From Ilex aquifolium (taxonomy: Eukaryota > Streptophyta > Magnoliopsida > Aquifoliales > Aquifoliaceae): a stretch of DNA of 64,000 bases. Made by a program: the position numbers and the translations under genes. Where the stretch lies: assembly GCA_951799425.1 (NCBI GenBank), contig OX637409.1, positions 18,587,960 to 18,651,959 on the forward strand, written 5' to 3'. The notes below the pieces were generated by a model. The model was not told the DNA's origin. It did not search any database and worked only from the letters and a program-made list of their open reading frames with translations. This document shows positions 11,061 to 23,006 of this stretch, piece by piece (the first letter of the stretch is position 1; every line of letters begins with the position of its first letter).

Positions 11061-12972
11061 GTTTGGCGCCGTCTGTGAGAATCGACAAAATTCTCATTCC
11101 TGAAAACATTAAAACAATGACGATCACTACCAGATCCATGAACCAGCATGAAGACAATCCTCCACGAGAGGAGGAGGATGTTCCTCCACCTGCCAACCAT
11201 GTGCCGAATGCTCCAGCTCCAAATCCTCAACAAATGTTGGAGACCATGCAGCAGCTGGTGGCCCAAAACCAGCAGATACTGCAACTTATGCTCGCTGGAC
11301 GAAGAGGAGCACAACTCGGCGGAGCACAGCTTGGAGGAGCTCCACGCCCTGTTGCTCCACATCTAGGCGCCCCCGTAGGGCTGGACGCCCCATACAGGGA
11401 AGCTCATCATGAGGGACCTCCACCCCCTCCTCCTTCCCATGGTGAGGACCCTCCTCTCCAAGAGGATGAGGGCGAAAACCAAAGCATGGAGCATGAGAGT
11501 CATTTTCATGATCATTCCAGAGGAGCTCCCAACCTTTGGGATGAGAAAATCAAGGAAGTGCAAAACTAACTAGGTGACGTCTTCAATGCCATGAAGGCGC
11601 AAGGACAAGAAATAGTGGACTATCTTGTGCGGCGAACAGACACGCTTTCAAGCCCGACGTGACAAACTACCCTCTACTCAAAAAGTTCAAAATGCCCTCT
11701 GTAGAGGCCTTTGATGGAACAAGAGCGAAGGACCCACTAGATCATCTCGACACCTACAAAACTCTGATGCAACTGCACAACGTCCCAGACGAAATCATGT
11801 GCAGGGCGTTCCCAACCACATTAAAGGGGTCCGCCCGACAATGGTTTGCTAAGCTCCCCCCGACATCCATTGCCTCCTTTGCTGAGCTGAGCAGGTCATT
11901 CGTGTCACATTTCATTGGAGGGCGTCGCCACCAGAAGCCAGTCACCCACCTGCTTAGTATAAAGCAGGATCGTGAGGAGCTTCCTCACTCGTTTTAACGA
12001 GGAGGTACTTCAGGTTGATGAACCCGACGACAAAGTGACGATGACCGCCTTCCTGGGAGGCCTCGGCTCATCAAGTTTCCTCTTCTCAGTGATGAAGCGC
12101 CCACCAAAGAGCATGCCAGAGCTGCTAGCAAAAGCCCAGAAATACATAAACGTTGAGGACATCATAAGGGCCAGGCGAGGTGAGTCCTCCAGATCTGGGG
12201 ACAAGAGGAAGGAAAGAGAGAGAGACGACAAGAAGGAGGCTAGCAGCAAGCACAACAGAACAGAGAGGGTTCCCGCAAAGACCGGTTAGGTCCAGCCCTT
12301 CAGAGGGACCGACAAGCCTTCACGCCCCTCAATGCCGCTGTCGGGCACATCCTACTCCAGATCCAGGATGACCCCGCAGTAAAGTGGCCAGGGAAGATGA
12401 AGTCTCCTCAAAATCGCAGAAATCCTAATAAGTATTGTCGTTTCCACCGCGACCACGGGTACGACACCGACGACTGCTATGACCTCAAAAGGCAAATTGA
12501 GGATCTCATTCAACGTGGTCACCTACGCCAGTATGTTGCTGGTAGAGGACAGACGCCACCTCCACCCCATAACCAGGAAGATCAACATCCCGTCAGGGAA
12601 ATCCACACTATCTCGGGAGGATTAGCAGGAGGTGGAGAGTCCCTCTTTGCCATGAAGGCCCACGCCAGGAAGGCAAGACACCTTGACGAAGGGCGCCCGT
12701 CCAAAGCGTCCAGGCAAGGCACCAACGAGGTCATATCCTTCTCAGATAAGGACCTGGAAGGAATTCAGCACCCCCATGACGACCCCCTGGTGCTCACCAT
12801 GACGGTTGCCAATTTCCAGGTGCGCAGAATCCTAGTGGACAGCGGCAGCTCTGCAGATATCCTATTTGCAGAAACTTATGACAAGCTCAACCTGGGCAGG
12901 GAGAGACTGCAGCCCATCAGATCTCCCCTCATTGGGTTTTCAGGGGAGAAGGTGTATCCCCTAGGGTCCATC
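10768..12972 (+). repeat. Left arm of a 2.2-kb inverted repeat
   Basis: LTR, primer site, gag and protease here are repeated in inverse orientation at 13078 to about 15380. The arms differ by substitutions and by indels. The right arm has extra Gly/Ala/Pro codons in gag, and the left arm has frameshifts near 11640 and 11985. The inner ends are CCTAGGGTCCATC (left) and GATGGACCCTAGG (right). Confidence 0.85.
11117..12972 (+). pseudogene. Tat/Retand gag-protease, left copy, frameshifted
   Basis: ATG at 11117 (MTITTRSMNQHEDN) starts a Tat gag. A Gln-rich segment and a Pro-rich segment precede the gag core (FDGTRAKDPLDHLDTY, FPTTLKGSARQWF, FNEEVLQVDEPDDKVTM) and a knuckle-like YCRFHRDHGYDTDDC. 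The protease motif DSGSSADILF lies at about 12838. A TAA at 11567-11569 and frameshifts near 11640, 11985 and 12285 break it. The frame runs into the spacer at 12973 instead of the rest of protease and reverse transcriptase. Confidence 0.85.
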
Positions 12973-15000
12973 TGTGCTGCCCAGCGCGTCTGAGCTGTCC
13001 AGGACAGCAGAAACAACATCCAAACTGCTGCCCAACGCTTTTGAGTTGTCTAGGACAGCAGTGCCGGTGCCTAGGATGATGGACCCTAGGGGATACACCT
13101 TCTCCCCTGAAAACCCAATGAGGGGAGATCTGATGGGCTGCAGTCTCTCCCTGCCCAGGTTGAGCTTGTCATAAGCTTCTGCAAATAGGATATCTGCAGA
13201 GCTGCCGCTGTCCACTAGGATTCTGCGCACCTGGAAATTGGCAACCGTCATGGTGAGCATCAGGGGGTCGTCATGGGGGTGTTGAATTCCTTCCAGGTCT
13301 TTATCTGAGAAGGATATGACCTCGTTGGTGCCTTGCCTGGGCGCTTTGGACGGGCGCCCTTCGTCAAGGTGTCTTGCCTTCCTGGCGTGGGCCTTCATGG
13401 CAAAGAGGGACTCTCCACCTCCTGCTAATCCTCCCGAGATAGTGTGAATTTCCCCGACGGGATGTTGATCTTCCTGGTTATGGGGTGGCGGTGGCGCCTG
13501 TCCTCTACCAGCAACATATTGGCGTAGGTGACCACGTTGAATAAGATCCTCAATTTGCCTTTTGAGGTCATAGCAGTCATCGATGTCGTGCCCGTGGTCG
13601 CGGTGGAAACGTCAATACTTGTTAGGATTTCTGCGATTTTGAGGAGACTTCATCTTCCCTGGCCACTTTACTGCGGGGTCATCCTGGATCTGGAATAGGA
13701 TGTGCCCGACAGCGACATTGAGGGGCGTGAAGGCTTGTCGGTCCCTCTGAGGGGCTGGACCTAACCGGTCTTTGACGGGAACCCTCTCTGTTCTGCTGTG
13801 CTTGTTGCTAACCTCCTTCTTGTCGTCCCTCTCTCTTTCTTTCCTCTTGTCCCCAGATCTGGAGGACTCACCTCGCCTGGCCCTTGTGATGTCCTCAGCG
13901 TTTATGTATTTCTGGGCTTTTGCTAGCATCTCTGGCATGCTCTTTGGTGGGCGCTTCATCATTGAGAAGAGGAAACTTGATGAGCGGAGGCCTCCCAGGA
14001 AGGCGGTCATCGTCACTTTGTCGTCGAGTTCATCAACCTGAAGTACCTCCTCGTTAAAACGAGTGAGGTAGCTCCTCAGGCTCTCCTCATGGTCCTGCTT
14101 TATACTAAGCAGGTGGGTGACTGGCTTCTGGTGGCGACGCCCTCCAATGAAATGTGACACGAATGACCTACTCAGCTCAGCAAAGGAGGCAATGGATGCC
14201 GGGGAGAGCTTAGCAAACCATTGTCGGGCGGACCCCTTTAATGTGGTTGGGAACGCCCTGCACATGATTTCGTCTGGGACGTTGTGCAGCTGCATCAGAG
14301 TTTTGTAGGTGTCGAGATGATCTAGTGGGTCCTTCGCTCTTGTTCCATCAAAGGCCTCTACAGAGGACATTTTGAACTTTTGGGGTAGAGGGTAGTTTGC
14401 CACGTCGGGCTTGAAAGGCGTGTCTGTTCGCCGCACAAGATAGTCCACTGTTTCTGGTCCTTGCGCCTTCATGGCATTGAAGACGTCACCTAGTTGGTTT
14501 TGCACTTCCTTGATTTTCTCATCCCAAAGGTTGGGAGCTCCTCTGGAATGATCATGAAAGTGACTCCAATGCTCCATGCTTTGGTTTTCACCCTCGTCCT
14601 CTTGGAGAGGAGGGTCCTCACCATGGGAAACACGAGGAGGAAGGGGTGGAGGTCCCTCACGATGAGCTTCCCTGTGTGGGGCGCCCAGGGGGACTCCAAA
14701 GGGAGCGCCCAACCCTACGGGGGCGCCTAGATGTGGAGCAATAGGGCGTGGAGCTCCTTGACCTCCAGGACGTGGAGCTCCTCCAAGCTGTGCTCCGCCG
14801 AGTTGTGCTCCTCCTCGTCCAGCGAGCATAAGTTGCAGTATCTGCTGGTTTTGGGCCATCAGCTGCTGCATAGTCTCCAACATTTGTTGAGGATTTGGAG
14901 CTGGAGCATTCGGCACATGGTTGGCAGGTGGAGGAACATCCTCTTCCTCTCGTGGAGGATTGTCTTCATGTTGGTTCATGGATCTGGTAGTGATCGCCAT
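12961..15000 (-). pseudogene. Tat/Retand gag-protease, right copy, one nonsense codon, fused to spacer
   Basis: The frame runs right to left from ATG at 15000 (MAITTRSMNQHEDN). It stays open through gag to a single TGA at 13614-13612, at a position where the left copy reads TGT (Cys). It resumes through the knuckle-like region and protease (RRILVDSGSSADILF) and passes into the spacer, adding about 40 Ala/Leu/Ser/Asp-rich residues before a TAG at 12963-12961. Apart from the TGA this is the better preserved of the two copies. It has no downstream polymerase. Confidence 0.85.
12973..13077. repeat. 105-bp spacer of the inverted repeat, copied from the antisense gene
   Basis: The spacer resembles the repeat-rich N-terminal part of the antisense gene (about 9960-10080), with shared GCTGTCCAGGACAGCAG-like and GCTGCCCAGCGCG-like stretches in the same strand orientation. 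Read on the minus strand it encodes ALGSSLDVVSAVLDSSD, close to ALGSSLDAVSAVLDSSD in the antisense gene. Confidence 0.8.
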
Positions 15001-15087
15001 TGTTTCAGTAAAAATGAAATGTTTTCAGGAAAAATGAAATGTTTTCAGGAATGAGAATTTTGTCGATTCCCATAGACGGCGCCAAAC

Positions 15088-15658
15088 TGATGATGCACAA
15101 ATCGGTTTCGTGCAAGTTTAACAGTCAAGAAGGTGAATAGGTGTAATCAATGTGCAATAAACAAACAATCATTGACCAAAATAGCAAATAAAGGATCAAC
15201 ACAGAGGTTTATAGTGGTTCGGCCGTGGCCTACGTCCACTTTGAATGACAGTGGTGGCCTTGGTGTTCTTTATTAATGAATAATCGTCACCGGAGGGTTT
15301 ACACCGGAGAGCTACAGTGCCTTGAGGGAGAGAGGAACAACAATGTTGTGCAAGGGTAGGAGAGGAGGTTTTTTGGGAGGCGTACCCTAGATGATGAGAG
15401 GGCTTACATTTATAGAGTTAGGGTTTGGAAGTGAGGCGGTGACGTGAGGGAGAGATTTCCTACTTGTTTCGGTAATTACAAATTTGGTAGGGTTTCTCCG
15501 TGCGCCGCATTTCTCTCCCTCGTACTCCAATTCCTTTGGAGGAGGGCCCTAGCTGGATTGGACTTGAACTTGGACTTGGTGGGTCTTTGCATGGTTAGGC
15601 TCTTCAATCAAGGTTGGGCCTTTTCACATAAATTAGGCTATTTGGGCTTGACCCATCA
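15088..15658 (-). mobile_element. Tat/Retand LTR, right copy, with a divergent longer U3
   Basis: The minus-strand LTR ends CATCA next to the primer region (AGACGGCGCCAA on the plus strand, 15074-15085). It begins TGATGGGTCAAGCCC at 15658. The inner 290 bp match the left LTR, while the outer part has different sequence and about 190 bp more, although both start TGATGGG. A GAAATGTTTTCAGG segment is tandemly doubled just inside (15015-15049). Confidence 0.65.
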
Positions 15659-15659
15659 A

Positions 15660-16975
15660 ATTGTATTCTATCAAGGGGAGCCGGCCTTTTATTTTACTAA
15701 TGAAGAGATTAAGGATTCTTGTCAATCCTTGGAGTATGCCTTAATTGGCAAATGCTCCTATGGTAGGCCTTCATTAGGGGTCATAAAGGAGGTTATTAGA
15801 TCCAAGTGGCATATTCTTATCTGGTTTCAAAACCAAGAGGATTATGTAAAAACTTGGCTTAAGGATGCAACATTGATTGCTTGAAGATTACCTGTTTAGA
15901 CTTTTCAAATGGTTTTCAGGATTTGTGCCCGGTATTGAACCTTCAGTTGTCCCATTGTGGATCTCTATGCCAGGCCTGCCCTTGAATTTTTTCAAAAAGC
16001 CATTTTTGGAGTTGCTGGTAAAACCAATAGGCAGAATTTTAGCTTATGATCAAGCTACATTATCATTATCAAGGCCAGGAGTAGCAAGGGTTTGCGTGGA
16101 GGTTAATCTTCAAGCAATCAATCCATCTAGAATTTGGATTGATATGGGAGAGGAAGGGGCAAGAATCAAGATGGCAGAAAATCATCTATGAAAGAATTAA
16201 GAAGTTTTGTAAGGTGTGCAGGAAACAAGGCCATAGAGAGGACTGTCGCAAGAAGTCATCAAGTTTGCCAAAGAAATCAGAAGGTGATCCTGCAGATTTT
16301 AATGAGAACAATAAGGACAGAAGTTCTAAAGAAAGGAATTCTGGAATGCGTCCACTGCAGAATGAGAAAGGGAAAAATGTAGTTCCTGAAAAACAGCAAC
16401 ATGTGAATCTAAAGGTTCAAAGGAGTTCAGTTCCATTAATTCATACTAAAGGTGTTTGGATGAAGCAGAATAGAGGACAAATCTCTAATGAAGATTTGAA
16501 TATGGGGCAGTCTGTCCAAGTAGAAGGCAATCATGGAAATACTTCTCTATTGCATCAATCGCAAATGGAAGGTTTAGTCAGAAATTTTGAGAAGGGGAAT
16601 CATTCGGGAAAGGATGCTCCATCAGTAGTATTGAAGTCTCAGAAACAAAAGGAGGTGACATTTAATCCAGCCAGTTCTATGGAGTCTTCAGGAACTGAGC
16701 ATGCTGTGGGTTCTGCAGTTCATAATGCAGATGGTTTACAGTGTCATAATCAGTCGGATCCAGATTTGTTTCCTATGCAAGATGCTCAGGTGCATCTCGC
16801 TGGGCAGGCTGAGGACTTGCGGCGAGCTCATAATGTACACATGGTCACAGATTCAGGAACTTATTCAGAAATTATAGCTGCTACAAAATCTCATGCCTCT
16901 GCACATCAGGATTTGGAATCCCAACAGGCAATTAACACAGAGAACCAGCAGCAATTTGTTCGGGCATCAATCTGA
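15660..16975 (+). pseudogene. LINE ORF1 (DUF4283 with CCHC knuckle)
   Basis: Similarity starts abruptly (GEPAFYFTNEEI) and shows WHILIWFQNQEDY, then, after a frameshift near 15880, FKWFSGFVPGIEPSVVPLWI and GVARVCVEVNLQ. A second shift near 16185 leads to the knuckle CKVCRKQGHREDC at about 16215. These are features of plant LINE ORF1, an RNA-binding protein. The hydrophilic tail runs to 16975. Confidence 0.8.
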
Positions 16976-17286
16976 GGTTGAAGATCAAACGCTATTCCCT
17001 GTTCACATTGATTCAACGTTTTTCATTGATCACCAATACAGTGTTAAGATAGCGGATGGTATTCCTCCAGATGATGACAGAGGCTTAGTTCATCATGCAG
17101 AGCCACCAGACAAAGGTTTTGAATCTGAACCTGATATAGCATTTGGAAAAAAAGGTATGAATGATACCTCTCAATTTATGGAGTTAGAAGATGGAAGACA
17201 TGTTCTATCTCATAGAGATTCCAATCCATCAGGTGTTATTACTAGATCAAAGTCTAGAAAAACTGCTCCCTTATCCTCATTATTAA

Positions 17287-20200
17287 ATGATTAAGTTTAT
17301 GTCATGGAATATTAGAGGGGCAGGAAAAGCTAATTCAAGAAGGCGTTTGAAGAAGCTTGTTAAGTTTAAGGATGTATGTTTGGTTTCAGTATTGAAGCCT
17401 AAGCAAAATTCATCTAAGTTGCCAAATTTGTCTGCAAGTTTGAATATGCATTCTTTTTTGGCAAACCCATCTGCAGATAGAAACATGTGGCTGCTTTGGG
17501 ACTCAAGAATTCAGCTAGAGATTTTGAGCATTTCTTCTCAATCAATGACTGCTCAAGTCTCTTATTTGGGTTCATCTCCATTTGTTTTAACTTTGGTTTA
17601 TGCTTGTTGTGACCATTTGCTTAGAAGGCCTTTGTGGGATCATTTGGTAGGTTTGGGTATCTCCACCAAGCCATGGTTTCTTGTGGGAGATTTTAATGCA
17701 ATACTCACATCATCAGAGCGTATGAGGGGAGCTGTGCCTAGTTTTCCTTCAATGGATGAATTTAATATGTTTATGCATTCAGCAGGTATGATTGATTGTG
17801 GCTTTCTTGGAAATAGATACACATGGTGTAATAATCGGGAAGGGAGAGCTAGAATGTGGCAAAGGATAGATAGAGCTATGACCAATGTTCAATGGAATCA
17901 TGCCTTTGACAGTACAACAGTCACCCATTTAGCAAGAGGAAAATCTGATCATAGTCCATTACTTATACAATTTTTGGAGCAGCAAGAGCAGCCAAGAATT
18001 TCTTACTTTAAGTTCTTGGATATGTGGGTGGAGCATCCTTCATTTTTGCATTTGGTTAGAAGTAAATGGAGTGTTCAGCTTTCTGAAAATCCAATTCAAA
18101 ATGTTTTCCTTAAATTGAAGCATATGAGGACACATCTGAGATGGTGGAATAAAAATGTGTTTGGCAATATTTTTGAAAGGATAAAGAAGCAGGAGAGTGA
18201 TTTACTACAAGCTGAGAGAGGTAGATTTAAATCCTTCATATTATGCTCAAAAAACTTTGGAGAATGCACAAAGGAAGCTGGATGATACTCTACGGTTAGA
18301 GGAGCTTTATTGGAAGCAGAAATCTAATATTAAATGGGCTATGCAGGGAGAGAGGAATACAAAGCTTTATCATGCTATGGCAAGAGGAAAAGCAATGAGA
18401 AATAAGCTCAGGAAAGTAAAGGATGAAGAGGGCAATTGGTTGGTGGAGGAGCAACAAATGGCTTCTTGTGCTGAGCAATATTTTTCAAAACTCTATGCAT
18501 CTGAACCACATGTCTTGCAAGAAGATCTTTTTTCAGTAATTCCATCATTGGTTACTGCAGAGGAAAATTCTAAACTTACTGCCTTAGCAACTATGGAGGA
18601 GCTCAAATCTATTGTCTTTGATATGTCATCTGACAGTGCACCTGGATCAGATGGGTTTTCAGGGAAGTTTTTCCATGCTTCATGGGATATCATTCAGCAG
18701 GATATATTAGCAGCTGTCAATTATTTTTTGCAAGGAGGAGAAATTCCAAGGTCTGTCAATACAACCTTGCTTGCTCTTATTCCTAAAACTAGTAGTCCAA
18801 CATCATTTTCTGAGTTCAGGCCAATTAGTTTATGCACTTTCTTTTATAAGATATTCACAAAGTTGTTAGCAAAGAGATTGAGTTTTTTATTGCCAACACT
18901 TATATCTGACGAGCAACATGAATTTGTTGAAGGGAGAAGTATAAGTGACTGCATTTCAGTTGCTCAATTTATGGTGGATGAAATGGATAGAAAAGTGGAG
19001 GGAGGAAACATCATTCTTAAGCTGGACATGATGAAAGCTTTTGATAGATTGGAATGGGATTTCTTAAAGAAGACTCTTTATGCATTTGGGTTTTCTAGGT
19101 TATTTGTTTTGCTTATATTCTCATTGCCTTGCTAATCAGCATAGTACATTGATCTTAAATGGTCAAAGACATGGTTTTTTCCCTATTAGCAGAGGAGTGA
19201 GGCAGGGAGATCCATTGTCACCAGCTTTATTTATTTTGGCAGAAGAGGTTTTGAGTAGAGGCTTAAGAAACTTATTTCAGCAAGGTAAAGTCAAACACTA
19301 TCATACAGGTAGAGGAGCTGAGTTAGTAAGCCACTTGCTTTTTGCTGATGACACATTGGTCTTTCTTAGAGGAGATAAGTTATCTTTGAAAAATCTTCTC
19401 TCTTTTATCTCTAAATATGAGATGTCTTCTGGTCAGAAGGTTAATCTTCAGAAGAGTGCAATGTACTTTTCTTCTAAAATTTCCTATGCTAGAAGAAGAG
19501 TTTTGCAGCAAGCTGCTAACATACCTATTAGAAGATGTCCTTTCACTTATTTAGGATGCCCAGTGATCAAGGGTAGGCCTAAGATGATTCATTTTGAAGA
19601 CTTGTTGCAGAAGTTTAGGGTAAAGCTTGAAGGTTGGTATGCTAAGATATTGTCCAACAAGGGGAGGATTGTGTTAGTCCAATCTGTATTAAGTGCTATT
19701 CCAGTGCATATTTTGGCATGTACCAAGTTGCCTAAGGGTACCATTGCTAAGATGAATTCACTAATGGCAGCATTTATTTGGTCAAATGATCCTAATGTTA
19801 GAAAAAGGCATTGGTGTTCATGGAGTATTGTCACACAAACAAGGGATGAAGGAGGCCTTGGACTCAGGAAATTTGAAGATGTTTCAAGTACTTTTCGAAT
19901 GAAGCAAGTTTGGAACTTAATGACTAATTCTACTCTTTGGTCCAGAATTTTCAAAAGAAAACATCTTATGAATCAGCATGTGTTACGAAGCAAGTTGAGA
20001 GGTTCAAGGTGTTCATCTTCCAAGAGTTATAAGCTTTTATCTCCATGGTTTGAATTGGTAGCAAGTCATTCAAAGATTATAGTTGGAGAGGGTTCAAAGG
20101 TGGATTTTTGGTGTGATAATTGGACAGGACATGGACCATTAATTTTAAGAGTAAATGATTATCCCCAATTTTTCCAGCATTGAATGAAGTTCTTTTCCAT

Positions 20201-21444
20201 GGTCAATGGAACTTGGAGCCTTATATAGAATAGTCTGCAGAGCTGATGCAGGAAATTGAAGCTTCTAATATCTCTTTTTATGCAAAGCCAGATTTCATGG
20301 TGTGGATGGGTTCTGATTCTGGTGAGTTCACAGTTAAAACAGCTTGGCGATTAATTCGTAATCATGGTCAGCTAAATGCAATAGCTGCACTTATTTGGGA
20401 TCAGAATATTTCTCCAAGTGCACAACTCATTGGATGGAAGTTGCTTAAAGATGCTCTACCGTTGGATTCTAAATTCCAGCAAATTGGTATTGCATTGGCT
20501 AGCAGATGTGTTCTTTGTAACAGGCATTCAGAGACGATGGATCATATTTTTGTTCATTGTGAGTTTGCTGATGTAATTTGGAAGTCTATATCAGCACTCA
20601 TGGGTTTCTGTTTGTTGCCAGCTGAGGGACCATTAACAAGGTTTGTTAGACTCTCCAAAATATACAGAAAGAATTCTTTGAGCCATGGTCTTCTAAGGGG
20701 AGTTTCATTAATTATTTTTTGGCAAATTTGGAGGAGAGATGCAGGCGCTTGTTTGAAGGGACTTCTTTACATTCTTCTAAGTTGAGTGCAATTATATTGC
20801 AGCTTCTCAAAATGCGAAGTTATGTGATTAAGCCAAAGGTGCCAGATGGAATTCAAGGTAGGGAGTTGCTGTCCTCTATTTATATCCAGTTTAATCTACT
20901 TAAGGAAAAAGTCCTTTGGGTCAGCTGGATTCTTCTACCAGATGGTTTCCTTAAGCTAAATGTTGATGGCTCCTCTAAAGGTAATCCTGGATTGTCTGGT
21001 GGAGGAGCTATTCTTCGAAATCAGTGGGGTCAGTTGGTGGTAACCATTTCTAAATTTTATGGGATATGTTCTAACATGGAATCTGAAATCAGGGCCTTGC
21101 TGGATGGTCTGAGGCTGTTTTGGTCTTATGGTTTGTCTGAATATCAGCTTCTCATTGAAACTGATTCACGTATTTTGGTAGATATGGTTCAGGGTGTGAT
21201 GCCTTAATTCAAGCATTTATCTTATCAACTAATGGCTCTTTTCAGCAGTTTGAAATTTCAAATATCTCATGTTTATCGTGAAGCCAATTCTGCAGCAGAT
21301 TTTTTAGCTAACAAAAGAGTCTATGACAGAGAGGATACTGAGATTATCTCTACAGCTCAATTACCTACACATGCGCGACTACTTCTTCAGCAAGATCAAA
21401 GACAGGTGAGAGTTTTAAGGAGAAAGATCTCCCATTGCAGTTGA
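17287..21444 (+). pseudogene. LINE ORF2: endonuclease, reverse transcriptase, zf-RVT, RNase H
   Basis: An apurinic-type endonuclease (17287-17990) shows MSWNIRGAG, FLVGDFNAI, RIDRAM and KSDHSPL. The catalytic Glu of the usual LEP/LETK motif reads LKP (GAG to AAG). Reverse transcriptase (about 18200-20000, frameshifts near 18225 and 19110) has DSAPGSDGFSG, KLDMMKAFDRLEW, GVRQGDPLSP and the catalytic FADD at about 19340. zf-RVT (CVLCNRHSETMDHIFVHC) lies at about 20505. A C-terminal RNase H (LNVDGSSKGNPG, SEIRALLDGL, ETDS, then after a stop at 21205 EANSAADFLA) ends at 21444. Several frameshifts make it inactive. Confidence 0.9.
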
Positions 21445-21919
21445 ACTGTTGGTAGTTCACACTGCAAGGGAGTCTTTCAGATTTGTCTACAGGTTGCAGA
21501 TTTTATTCAAAGATATCATCTCCAGCTCAACATGCAGATTTTTCAGCTGGTTTGTGTCCGCTGGATTTTTCTTTCGACTGGAGTCTTCCTCTACTTCAGC
21601 TGGGCTCTTTTAATAATAGTCACTGTTCACGTAACTTCACATTACTATTCTGCTGGACTCTTCATTCTGCTGGTTTTCGAATTCTCCTTCAGCTGGACAC
21701 TTACAGCTCGGTTCGTTTTAGACTGTACAGCTGGAAACTGCTTTGCTGGTTTTAAAATGTTACCAGGAGTCTTATCACTCTCAGCTGCTGCATAAGCTCT
21801 TTTAATTCAGCTGGACTCCTATTTAATTGGCCTATCCTCTATCAACTGATCACTTAGGAATTTAAAAAGCTGCATGTTTAGGATAATTAACTTTTTATTT
21901 ATTTTTTGTACTAAACATG

Positions 21920-22180
21920 CATGTTTGCGTGTTGCGCGGAGACATTGTCACACCCTTTGTCAAATCTAAGAATCAACTTGTTGATATGTTTACTAAGTCA
22001 TTGAGTAGTTCTCGGTTAGAGATATTTGTTCCAAGTTGGGATTGTATGATATATATTCACCTGCTTGAGGGGGAGGGTTAGAATATATGGAGTGACAGTA
22101 TGTAATATGTGTATCCCAAGAGGGATATAATTGTCTTTGGTTATATTAACAAACATATATCCATATCCATATCCATATAA

Positions 22181-22213
<33 letters not shown>

Positions 22214-22386
22214 GTGAAAGGGAAGGTAGGTTAACTCTTATTCATTTCTCAAGATCCGTCAGTTTTCAGAGTCTTGTGGTTCGGACTGGAGTGGCATCGT
22301 ACTTTTATATGTTAGGTTCAAAGGGATATGGTGCTTGTGTTTCCGTATTGATTGATCTAAATTGTTTGTGCAATCCTAACTTACAT
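21920..22386 (+). mobile_element. Ty1/copia 3' end: RNase H tail and 3' LTR
   Basis: The reading frame to a TAG at 22079-22081 gives the copia C-terminus (GDIVTPFVKSKNQLVDMFTKSL). It is followed by the purine tract GAGGGGGAGGGTTAGAATAT that precedes copia LTRs. The following 300 bp have LTR character and contain an (AT)n(GT)n microsatellite. The rest of the element is absent, and the LTR end near 22386 is approximate. Confidence 0.75.
22179..22213. repeat. (AT)n(GT)n microsatellite
   Basis: Alternating AT then GT dinucleotides lie inside the copia LTR remnant. Confidence 0.9.
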
Positions 22387-23006
22387 ACGTAGAAAAAACT
22401 GTGCTAATCCCAAGTTGCACTTGCAATTAGGTTAGACTACTCAATTAAATTAACTAAGCATTATAAACGAATTCAATAGAACTCAACTCAAAAATTACTT
22501 AAACCTACAATATCCAAAAGTGGGCAATAAATCAAACTGGAAAAATCCAGGCAAAAAAAACACATCAAGAATGCTTAGTTTATGTAAGGCCCGTACTGCA
22601 ATGAAATAACGATAATATCATCTTAAGAGTTCTCCTAAGATAAATAAAATAATAGTAGAAATTTTGAAGCATTATTGAAAGATTCATCATAAAGTTTGAG
22701 TTTTGTGCGTATTGACTTCTGTGTTAAATTTAATTTTGGAGACCTTTAAGCTTCAGAAGGGTAACTAGGTAAATTTTTAAATATTTTTTTATGTCAAAAT
22801 AAGGCTACCATTGAATCCGAAGGGATTGAACCATAGAATTGATCAAAAATTTATCATAGCCGATAAATTTTGATCAATTCTATCACAAAAGGATGCAAGA
22901 AAAGAGAAAACAGAAATAAGGAAAAACTTCCAAATCAAAAACTCAAAAAAGGAAGGTACGAGTTAATAGCCGAGAGAATATGGAAAAAGTTCAACATGAG
23001 GATCAC
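22387..23006. other. Gene-free stretch downstream of the L15 exons, with a hairpin
   Basis: AT-rich sequence without open frames. I searched the minus strand here for the missing last exon(s) of the L15 gene and saw none. It contains the inverted repeat at 22833-22883. Confidence 0.6.
22833..22883. repeat. Near-perfect 51-nt hairpin
   Basis: Arms ATAGAATTGATCAAAAA.. (22833-22855) and ..TTTTGATCAATTCTAT (22862-22883) pair over 22 positions with a single bulged A, around a six-base loop. It has no flanking terminal repeat or target duplication. Confidence 0.8.

Larger units (their letters stand above)
15660..21900 (+). mobile_element. Plant L1-type LINE with RNase H domain, degenerate
   Basis: A non-LTR retrotransposon with a DUF4283/CCHC ORF1, then endonuclease, reverse transcriptase, zf-RVT and RNase H. 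Its 5' end abuts the Tat LTR end at 15658, so it is probably 5'-truncated inside ORF1. After the last stop (21444) comes a 450-bp 3' untranslated region with many CAGCTGG-type words. A clear poly(A) and target duplication could not be identified, so the 3' limit is approximate. Confidence 0.85.

Noticed and set aside
1..15658. Both retroelement inverted repeats as assembly artefacts
   Set aside because: Arms differ by substitutions and indels, and each arm borders different sequence. An artefact would give identical arms. Long-read proof is still lacking.
16893..17294. 133-aa frame between LINE ORF1 and endonuclease
   Set aside because: It overlaps the ORF1 tail in another frame and continues the hydrophilic linker. 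It is part of the LINE rather than a separate gene.
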